Part shown: one piece after another, positions 54,909 to 64,000 of the stretch | Layout of the letters: each line of letters opens with the position of its first letter | Numbering within the stretch: position 1 is the first letter of the stretch | Origin: Strigamia acuminata | Lineage: Eukaryota > Arthropoda > Chilopoda > Geophilomorpha > Linotaeniidae | NCBI GenBank assembly: GCA_949358305.1 | Contig: OX442315.1 | Location: forward strand, 26,500,427 to 26,564,426 | DNA: 64,000 nt | Reading direction: 5' to 3' | Program-made: the position numbers and the translations under genes | The notes under the pieces: generated by a model | What the model saw: only the letters and a program-made list of their open reading frames with translations | The model's database searches: none | What the model was told of the DNA's origin: nothing

Positions 54909-55532
54909 GTTATTTTAAACAGCCGAATATCGACATCCGTTCCTGCTCAGAACTCGAACTCTTTTTGCCATTGGATACGTTGAATAACGCACAACCAATA
55001 AGGAGTCTGCATCAAACAAACAGTAAAGGCGGTCATGGTTCAATTCAGAAAATAAAATACCAATACCTAATAATAAAGTACCGGTATATTTATTTAGAGA
55101 AATTAAAAAAGTACCGGGTACATTCAAAGTTTTTTTTCCCCCTGTAAACAGAATGGACACCAAAGACAGCCTTATCGAATACACCACAAGTATATTTGCT
55201 TGCCAATAAGTTTTACGAGTATAGCATGCTGTACTGTGATGTGATTATCAAAAGTATACGGCACGTTCCTTGTTTATAAACCAGAAAGTGTGATTAGTTT
55301 TTACTAATTCAAAACGAAATATTCGATTTTAATTCATATTTATAATCAAAAGTAGATCATGAATAATTGTAGTGTCCCTTACAAGTACTTCACTGCATGA
55401 CATAAACACGGCAAGCAATATAAGTCGACTGTCGATTGTTGACAAAACTAAACGTTATGCAACAATTACTGAAATTATTTCCCCTTACAACTTTTGGTCG
55501 AAGAAAAATAATTCACGTGCCGATGTAACAAA
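54909..55532. promoter_or_regulatory. Divergent promoter region of NAE1 and the TPR-MYND gene
   Basis: 624 bp separate the two start codons. The region is moderately AT-rich. It has short open frames on both strands without domains, which I treat as chance or as upstream frames in the 5' UTRs. No TATA box is placed convincingly. Confidence 0.55.
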
Positions 55533-58526
55533 ATGGACGAGCCGAGCTACATTCAAAATTTGGGCGTTTGTGCTGCATTACCAAGCGACGGCGGAATAAA
55601 TCCCAATAATAAATCTCTTATTTTGAGCTATCAAGAAATCATAACTGAGAAATCATGGACTTTCGAAAACAGATTATCTGCGGTGTCAGAACTTTTCAGA
55701 TCCATAGGTAACCGCTAAAATTGCAAAACTAAAATATAATTACATAACACTTTTCTTTTTAAGTTGGAGAGTTTTGTCCAGTAGAAGATCTAGCTCTGGC
55801 AATGAGTATAAACAAACAATTGTGCAAAGATGTACTGCGCGTTTTAGAAGAGGTTCTAAAGTATTTAGATGACGACAACTTTCTTGAAGTAAAAATACAA
55901 TTCGAGAGCTTTTTTACGGTATTTATAAACTCTCATTCTAGCTTCACAATTTGAATGCGTACGAAATGGTTTATATGCTTTTAAGTGCGCGTATTTTATC
56001 CGTCTGTCTTCGCGTACTGTGCATTCACGCCATTTATTCCGATTTGCTTCATGCCGATCAATTTAAAGGTCCATTAGTCGATATACTATAAAATAAAATA
56101 ACAATACGTAGTAATAAAATAAAATTTCAGAGATGGTAACCAACCATTATGTTTTTCGAGTACGATATACGTGCATTCAAATTTTACTTCACATAGCAGC
56201 ATTTAAGAAATTAGATCATAAAGAGTGGAAACTAGAATTCACTAATCCTGATCTTTTTCCAACGTTAAGTCAGTGCGCTAAAAGTAACTGGCATTAAAGT
56301 ATGCTACGGGTGTTTTGTTGTTAATTCGAATCTCTTATTTAAGACGAGGCATCAATAATTAACCTGGTAAACATTATGTTACTGTTTATGAAGCTATTTG
56401 AAAAACATGCGCAGCAACCTTGGTTCGAATTTTATGCTAAGATAATGGATAGCAATATGTTCATAGATTTTCTTCAAAAGGACGCATTGGTAGACCGGGT
56501 TACTGCATGGGCAAATAGAGGCAAATAAATAATTGGTTTGATCCGTTTTGTTATATTTAAATTTTACACTTTATTTGATACCGTAGGTGTAAATAAAATC
56601 GAGGAAAAAGCTTTAGCAAAATCGCATATTAAATTTTGCAAAAATAAATCTAATGAACATTTGATTCATCAAGTTTTAACTTGGTGTATACAAGAAATTC
56701 ATCCTGTTTGTGTTGACGCCATTAAAAAGGTGACTTATTTTTAATTAAATGTAGATTTGAACGAGATGTTAACTAATTAGTTGATTATTCACAAGTTATC
56801 AGAGATTCCGTCAATTTCAAAGAAAGTGCAAACGGCCTTGCATTACTCGGATATTTTATTCGTAAAGAAATTATTTCGTTATTTAATTAGATTCTTTTAT
56901 TTGCTTATTAAACTTTTTAATGTATTTCCAGAATTCATTAGATTGGTGTCAAATTATACCGTTGACTGACGAAGACTGTTGTAGAATCGTGAATAGTATC
57001 AATCTGCTGAGTGTAGTTGTAAAAAACAGCGAATCGTTTACAAACAAAATATTTCATCACCAAAGATTTTTAAATTCCATCAAGTTCCTAAGTATAAAAA
57101 AAACTTAATCAAGTATCGTTTTATTAAATCGATTCATTCATTTGTTTAGTACAACATCCAGATGCGGATATTTTTATAGCAATTATTCACTTGATGGACA
57201 AAATGGTGGATTCGATGCCTCCATTGAAAGAAAAATTTGTGAACGAAAAGGTTTGGTAAAGATAAAGAAAAGTACTTCGAAAAAATTTGATTTGGCTCAT
57301 TTTTTCCCCCTCTGAAGGACGTTCTAAATGCAATAATTGATAGATGTTTTTCTCCTGATTTTAAGATTCAACAAACTGCACTTTTAATTCTATTCGATTT
57401 GACCGATAAACGTACAGTTTACGTGCTCCTTCGACATGGATTTGGTGCATTAAAACTCTACCAACTCCGTTGTTACTATAAACATCCAGTTAAATTATTG
57501 ATAACTAATAGATACAATAAAAATAATCAACCTTTATTTGCTTAGGGTAATGGACCGTGCCCCTTAATCGGATTACGGAACAAAATTGCTACATACGCTA
57601 AACAGTAATTAAATTAATTAACCGGTACGTAAACACGAAATTAACGGAAGATTTTGATAGGGAATGGAAGGACGAAGTGGATTTTGTCAAGGCATACAAC
57701 CAAAAATCCGTTTCATACATTAACATTGGTTTAATGAAAACAAGAGGCAACACGTTTCTTGACAATGGAAATTATGACAAAGCCATTAAAGAGTACTCGG
57801 CAGCGCTGGAAGTGTGTCCATTGAGTTTACGCCATCACGAAACAACGTTGCATTCAGCCGGATCTCAAATCCCTATTGTAACAAAATGGTATCAGAAGCA
57901 CATTACTAATTAATTGTCGTACAAAATATTTGTAATACCTTTTTCAGGTACGATACGCCGACATTTCTCTACGCTAATCGCGCTTTGTGTTATTTGTACC
58001 TCGGAGAATATCAAAAAGCATATGAAGATTGCAGCAAAGCCATTGCCTTGTGCAATACAGGCAAACATAATTTATAAAAATACAAAAACATTTTTAAAAT
58101 TAAATAATTTTCGTCCTCCAGAATTTACAGCTGGTCTGGTATTACTCCTCAAGTCGGTTTACCGTCGGTCCGTCGCTGCGTTTCGGCAAAATAACTTTGC
58201 GGATGCTTTGAGAGATGCAAATTGGTGTTACACTCGTGATCCTGACAATGCAGAATTTGCTAAACATTTCCACAAAGTACATTTAAGTCTAATAAATAGC
58301 AATCTGCTTATTTTCATTAATTTTTTTTCAGGTTCACAATAAATACAGGCAAATAGTAGGTTCGCATTTCACAATTAAGCGCTGCATTTGGTGTTTGAAA
58401 GGAGAATGGGCGAAATTGAAAGCTTGCGGTAATTGTGGTGAAACTTACTGCTCTAAAAGATGTCAGTACGAAGCATGGAAAGCCGGCCACAAAGACGTTT
58501 GTCAATCGAGAAAAGCATACAATTAA
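55533..58526 (+). CDS. TPR co-chaperone-like protein with C-terminal MYND zinc finger
   Basis: Fifteen exons join in frame: 55533-55707, 55764-55888, 55942-56068, 56131-56283, 56344-56520, 56587-56729, 56781-56861, 56932-57091, 57150-57250, 57318-57488, 57546-57604, 57661-57888, 57948-58060, 58122-58276, 58332-58526 (720 aa). Residues 1-490 look helical, possibly ARM/HEAT-like; I do not recognise the family. Residues about 510-646 hold three TPR motifs with a full dicarboxylate clamp (K517, N521, N577, K615, R619), the Hsp70/Hsp90 tail-binding set of Hop-type TPRs. TPR1 and TPR2 are separated by an unusually long linker. Residues 674-713 form a MYND zinc finger: C674, C677, C688, C691, C696, C700, H709, C713. 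Introns 5 and 13 begin with GC. The role is inferred: a chaperone adaptor with a protein-binding finger. The start is the first in-frame ATG (AAAATGG context). It diverges from NAE1 and converges on SF3B3. Confidence 0.85.
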
Positions 58527-58614
58527 TTAAAAATTGTGCATTGTCTGTTTTATTTTGTCACTACCCTCCCAAGAAATTTGTAGCCGTACCAAAAGTAAAC
58601 AAAAAAATATATTA

Positions 58615-58620
58615 AATAAA
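58615..58620 (+). other. Probable polyadenylation signal of the TPR-MYND gene
   Basis: AATAAA 89 nt after the stop codon, in A-rich DNA between two convergent genes. Confidence 0.5.
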
Positions 58621-58627
58621 AAAAATG

Positions 58628-58633
58628 TTTATT
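58628..58633 (-). other. Possible SF3B3 polyadenylation signal
   Basis: AATAAA on the minus strand lies 179 nt after the SF3B3 stop. A second one lies at 58,548-58,553, just past the TPR-MYND stop. Use of the distal site would overlap the convergent 3' UTR. Confidence 0.45.
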
Positions 58634-58811
58634 TTAACATGTCGCATCGTATCATGTCGAAACATCAATTTCCCCACCACATGGGGGACAAAAATCCATT
58701 TAAAGTAACATAAAATTCTTTAATTCACATACGAAATGATGAACTGAACTATAGTAGTGTAAAAAAACACCATTCCCAATGTTATTTAATTATGAGATGA
58801 CATTCCTTAAC

Positions 58812-61800
58812 TTAGAAAGCATAACGAGTACGAATATCTTCAAGTTTCTTGGAGACTTCGCTAGGAGTTCGGTCCAAATCCTCCGTGATGCTTTTCTGTT
58901 TAATTGGGTCGATAGAGTTGAATTGTTCGCATAAATCGCCATCTATCACATTCTATTAAATAAATTAAAGCAATTAGAATACAGCGAAACACGAATCAAT
59001 CAATAAAACAAACCTTCACTGGATAATAGTAAGACCGATAGGACAAATGATCCCGGCCGCACAACGGTGGGTTTTCCGACCGCATATGCATTTCCAAATG
59101 TTGGAAAAAATCGTGATCCTCGTGCGATGTAAACGGTACAATAATTCCAACCGTGCCTGATATTGTGGTGTAAACCAGCGACTCTGATCCACCAGGTATT
59201 AAAGTTGCTTTCTGCAGCGATAACACGACCTCTCCCACATGAAAATTGGCTATAATGTCGGCCTTTTGCGAGGCTCCATTCAGAACTCCACGATCCCATA
59301 ACGCTTTGTTCCCAGTTGGATCTTCATCCACGTCATCCGAAGTGTTTGGTGGTAACCGTATCTGAAAGTATTAATATCAATAATCAATTAATTAATTAAT
59401 AATGAATATATAAACACCTAAAACTTACAATAACGATATTTCCAAATTTGTCCGCCGCAGCAACGGTGTCGTAATCAAGTAACGAAGTGGCAGTAATCCA
59501 TCGGGGATGGGTATCATCAGCAAAAATAATCAGTTGGTTTTCGTGGCGTCGGTAACGGACGAAATGAATACTGTCTTGAATGTCTGACACATAAATTCGA
59601 TGACCCAATGTTTGGATGTTAACAATGGCGTTTGGAATGTGCTAAAAATACAAAAAAAAAAATTATATTAGCTTCGTACATTTCTCTTTGCAAAATCATA
59701 CATTACTTTATTTTCACACTTCCGCAGTAGTTTTTTCTTTCCCATGTCGTAAATTCGGAGTAAATGACCCACTCCGACGAGAAGGCGACCCTGATACGGG
59801 CACACAGCTGACGGAACTTCATCCAACGGAGTCTTGTGAATTAAATCAAGGTGATTGCCTTCTTCGTTGAGACAGAAGGTGTAGAGATAACCGCCACCCG
59901 CTTGGCGCGGATTTAACTGAAGATCCTTTGCCACACCGACAATTATAAATTGAATATCACCGTGATTCGCAAATTTGCATAATGTAATGCTGTAAATAGA
60001 AAGAAATAGGTCAAACAACAAAAACAAACTTGATATTTTACATTCACGTACCAAAAAGCAGCTTCATTTTGTTCAAACTGCATCTTTTCCAACGTTTTTC
60101 CTTCAATCGGCTCCATTATCCTGATCTGCGATGCCCACATCCCGGGACCCGCTTTGGGGGCTCCAAACACACTTTCTGGTAAATTTTCAGCCAAGAAAGC
60201 TGTTGCCATTTCAGTTGCTAACTCCCGTTCGTCTTCTCCTGCAGCTTCTATCATTTCTTCCGCCATTTGCTTTTTCCTCTGTGTTTTTGTTGTTTCAGTG
60301 TACGCATTATGATCGGTCTCGATCAATATCAGCGTTGCGGTTTCTGGATGAATGACGAATTTGCGAGGAGTGTATTCCAATGGATACGATACTTGATTAA
60401 AAACAGCTCCCAGTTTTTCTAACGCTAAAATTCTCAATGTGTTGGTTGAAATGGCTACTATTCCTTCTGGGCATTGTTCAGATGCAAACCCTGACGCATA
60501 TTCTAACGTCTCGTACGATAATGGTGTCAAATGGAACCTATTTTGATAATAATAGCTCAGCCATGAACGACTGGACATCGCCAAAACCTAAATAAATAAA
60601 TAAAATTATTAGTTTATTCTAAATTTGCAAAGTAATTTAATTTCCCCCCAACCCATTTATCAGATTCAATAAATGATTTAATCAAGTCATATTTCATACT
60701 AAAAGTTGGAATAGTTTAAGCATCATATACTATACACGGATGGTAATAAATTTATAATAAAACATGAATACTGTCATACCGAATCACTTCCTTGCATTCG
60801 AATCCTAAATAACTTCACAGCTCTTGATCCCAGATACCGAGTTCGGGTGTCGGACAAATCTCCAGTTACTTGATCCAAAACCGTTCGCAATAACACACCA
60901 TTCTAGAAAAAAAAAATATAAATTAATACAAATTAGTAAATCAATAAAGCAAATCTGCACACCTGTAAACCAATATTAAGGTATAAAAATCCTTGGCTTC
61001 TTCCTTCATTCTCATGGCCTTCAGATCCACCCATTTCGACGATACAAAGGCTCTCGGCTGGTGCCGGAAGTGCTTGCATACTGAGGGGCGAAAGACAATC
61101 CTAAAATTAAAAAAAAAAATTCATACAATAATTTAATCGAACAAAATTTAATACAAAACTCACCGATGGATCCAAAGAAATAATTCGAACGGTATTATCA
61201 ATCAAACCAACAGCAAGAAAGCGAGACCGTTGCTCCCCACTTGGAACATTAGCTAACGCCATACACATGACATCAGCCGACATTTCTTTCCTTTCCGTGT
61301 ACTCATTCAACTGACCAGTCTAAATAAAAAATAAAAAAAATAAAAAAATTCAATAAAATACATCGAGCAATTCAAATTCGATCTTACAGGATCCATTTCG
61401 AAGTAGACAAGTTCTCCTCCAGTTAAAGCAATAACAACTTGTCTCTGATTGACCGCACATTTGATAATGCTTTTTTTCCCGGGCGTTTTCCATTCGTTTA
61501 CACGCTTATCAGCACGAATATGTCGGATACCATCTGGATAAATTTGAACTAAAGCTTCGTCACCTAATTGCGAACACGACAATGTTGGCGTTGTGCCCAA
61601 GAAGCCAGAATCTGTTACTTCTTCAACGGTTTCACCGATAGATAAAACCAAAGTGGCATTTACGAAAGATACAATAATGTAAGCATCAAATTCATCTGTA
61701 GAAACAATAAAATTCATTAGCCGCGAATTTTAACTTTACATTGAGTCGAAATTACCGTCGGATTTCTTTTTTACAGTCCACACAGCGTTAGGATTTCCTG

Positions 61801-63912
61801 GCAACTCAGACACCGCCATTTCGGACACTTCCAATCCATGACGAAGAATTCGCAAAGACGAACGAGATCCAACACCGCACATTGTGTATAATTGCGGCGT
61901 GTCTTCATTGGCTAAATCGGCTATTTGGCAAGACATAATGGGCGACAGAGATTCCAATTCGTCCACTAAAACTAGATTTCTCAGAGCTCGTGGAGCGAAG
62001 AAAAAAGTATCTCCTTCTTCTAGCGGGGTCGCGCTGGTGAATTCTGGTTCGTCGTCGTCGTCGCCCAAATGTGCGATTTGGTACAAGTAACTGTAGAAAT
62101 AAAAAGTAAAATCTATTTAAAAAGAAACTTTAATTTGTACATATGTTAAGTGATTAAATTCTGATCAGTTTTCCCTTAGTTTTTAATCAAATTACTTCAG
62201 GTGAAACACGGAAATAATCATCATATGCAGAAGTGAAATAAGAGCTAAATTAAGCATTAAGTAAACTTACTGATTACTGAATTCTGATGCTACAAATAGG
62301 AATCCAGTTTTCAAGACATTCATTGCTGTAGCCACTGGTATGGTATCGAAATATTTCAGTTTAATTTCTGTAACCATGTCATCGTCGACTTCTAAAGTGA
62401 TTTTAAAAATATCTCCTTGTTCTGTTTGTGCCAAAAAAAAGAACATTGACTAAAAAAAAAAAATATATTGTTTAAATTCATCTCAAAATGCATTTCCTAA
62501 AGTCGTTACCTTTGTTTTGTGTGTGGCACTGCAGACAAATATTAAACCTCTTTCAGGATCGTCTAAGTCATTCTAAAAAACATTTAAAAAATAAAAAAAA
62601 TTAGTTACAAATATTATAAATTAAAAAACTATAATTTCTCATCATACCCTCCTCCTTGGAATAGGACATCGAATGTCAAGTTGGTCCCCGAAATTTTTGT
62701 ATGTCAAATAGTTTTCTGAACAAATAAGGACGCCACTCGGACCATCACTGCCTCCCGGAACTAATCACGAATTAAAAAAATTATTATGCAACGATCAACA
62801 ACAACAACAACGAGAGAATAATTTAGAAATGATATTAAAATACTACAAGGTAAGTTTTGAATGAACAAATTACGTCTTACCCACGCGAAATCACTTCTTT
62901 CTATGCTACTGAATAGCTAACCCAAAATTCGTTTTACTCTACCTGAAATAAGAAAGTTAGCATGTTCCTCTAAAGGTTCGCTGTATTTCCTAACCACGTG
63001 ATTCAGGCCCAAATCCAATTCGTAAAACGTCAGTGTTTGTTGTGTTTTAAGTGCTGCTTCACCAGTTGGGTCATTATCGGCATCCTAGAATCAAAAATCT
63101 ATTAATACGTCATGTTTGTAAGTGCAAAATTGCTGATTAGTTACCTCGTAGTCAATTTCCAAGCAGGCGAACATTGGGTTTTCAAAACCAACATCAACTC
63201 CGACCATGTGATAAACCAGTGTGTTTGATTTGTGGGCTTCTAGAGGAGACGAGATAGTTAAACGGGCAGCAGCATCTCTGTTCAAGATGTAGACTAACTT
63301 TTGTTTTTCAACAGCACCTAAAAATACAATTAAAAATTAATTTTTCGCCAACATTTACGACTAATTAAAAGTTTCGTACCAATCATAACAGCCCTGCCTT
63401 TAGGATCAATCGCTAAATATTGACCAGGCACAATTCTTCTGCAACCACTTTTGCCAAACGTTTCTTGATGCACCTAGAAGTAATAAATGCATAAATTGTC
63501 TATATTTACCATTTTTACGTTAAATAAAAAGTACTCATACCCTTTCAAAACAATTTTTGGTTGGATTGTATTCCAAAATGACGATTCTGCCTGAATCTGA
63601 GCCAACAACAATGTAATCTAATATGGAAATAGAAGAAAAATATATATTTTTTAATTATTTCTTAATATTTTTAATAGAATATGAACCTTTTGTGCCTCCC
63701 GTCAGTCGAAACGCCATCAACGCACGAATAACTCCGAGAATCTCAACTGTTAGCAAAGTAAATACTTTGCCGGTATTGGGATCTGGTCTCAGAAGTTCCA
63801 GAATTTTGCCCCGCGAAACCACAATTTCTTGTAGTTTGCTTCCCGAAAAATTACCATGCACGGCATGGGTGATTCCAGTCGCTCGTTGCAGCGATAAATG
63901 ATATAAATACAT
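58812..63912 (-). CDS. SF3B3: Splicing factor 3B subunit 3 (SAP130)
   Basis: A nuclear triple beta-propeller scaffold of the SF3b complex in U2 snRNP, needed for branch-site recognition. Eighteen coding exons join in frame: 63912-63687, 63617-63541, 63473-63380, 63317-63145, 63084-62943, 62760-62648, 62572-62510, 62449-62271, 62090-61756, 61695-61388, 61319-61164, 61100-60963, 60902-60780, 60587-60052, 59989-59707, 59641-59429, 59361-59014, 58952-58812 (1,215 aa; human 1,217). All junctions are GT-AG. Landmarks from N to [115 protein letters not shown] and the terminal [10 protein letters not shown]. The start codon is the first ATG, matching the family N terminus. It is the most conserved gene in the window. 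Any 5' UTR lies in the last 88 bp or beyond. Confidence 0.97.
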
Positions 63913-64000
63913 CCTGATTTCTTCCTATTTAAAATTGCCGAGAAAAAATTTCGGATATCTCCACATAAAATAACTTATTCACAGCATATTTATAGCTGGA
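63913..64000. other. SF3B3 5' flank at window edge
   Basis: Only 88 bp upstream of the SF3B3 start codon are present. They must include at least part of the 5' UTR or promoter; nothing more specific is seen. Confidence 0.5.

Noticed and set aside
55372-55599. 75-codon open frame overlapping the TPR-MYND start in another frame
   Set aside because: No domain; the in-frame product from 55,533 splices through 15 exons.
55919-55941. Alternative donor in TPR-MYND exon 2 (ACG then GTATTT)
   Set aside because: It would leave a 23-nt intron, too short to splice; the donor at 55,889 gives a 53-nt intron in the same phase.

Overview
The window is animal nuclear DNA, most likely from an arthropod. It is AT-rich, has no operons, and its genes are cut into short exons by introns mostly 50-90 nt long. 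The proteins (FBXO31, MDP-1, NAE1, SF3B3) resemble animal orthologues. The species cannot be named from the sequence, and no organelle, viral or bacterial segment is seen.

Layout: positions 1 to about 45,790 are a gene desert with no recognisable protein-coding gene. It is a mosaic of very AT-rich DNA and GC-richer patches of 200-500 bp, with many GA/CT microsatellites. The strongest patch (about 12,030-13,150) looks like a promoter island: good splice donors lead out of it on both strands, including a start codon 9 nt before a plus-strand donor. The desert also holds an old tandem duplication (11,192-11,580), an imperfect inverted repeat (14,479-14,764), a few orphan exon-like segments, and a strongly over-represented octamer, AAGGGTTG.

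Positions 45,795-63,912 are gene-dense, with five genes that I could splice by hand into complete reading frames: FBXO31 (minus, 415 aa), MDP-1 phosphatase (plus, 169 aa), NAE1/APP-BP1 (minus, 535 aa), an unrecognised TPR-MYND protein (plus, 720 aa) and SF3B3 (minus, 1,215 aa). Promoters are head-to-head (FBXO31/MDP1, 379 bp; NAE1/TPR-MYND, 624 bp) and 3' ends are tail-to-tail (MDP1/NAE1, 141 bp; TPR-MYND/SF3B3, 285 bp). FBXO31 and NAE1 both belong to cullin-RING ubiquitin ligation: FBXO31 is an SCF substrate receptor and NAE1 starts the neddylation that activates cullins. SF3B3 is a core U2 snRNP protein. The close packing looks like compact housekeeping organisation, not a shared pathway.

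Most notable: three of the 61 inferred introns use GC-AG boundaries, and the 720-aa protein couples a complete Hsp70/Hsp90-type dicarboxylate-clamp TPR domain to a C-terminal MYND zinc finger behind a long N-terminal region I do not recognise.
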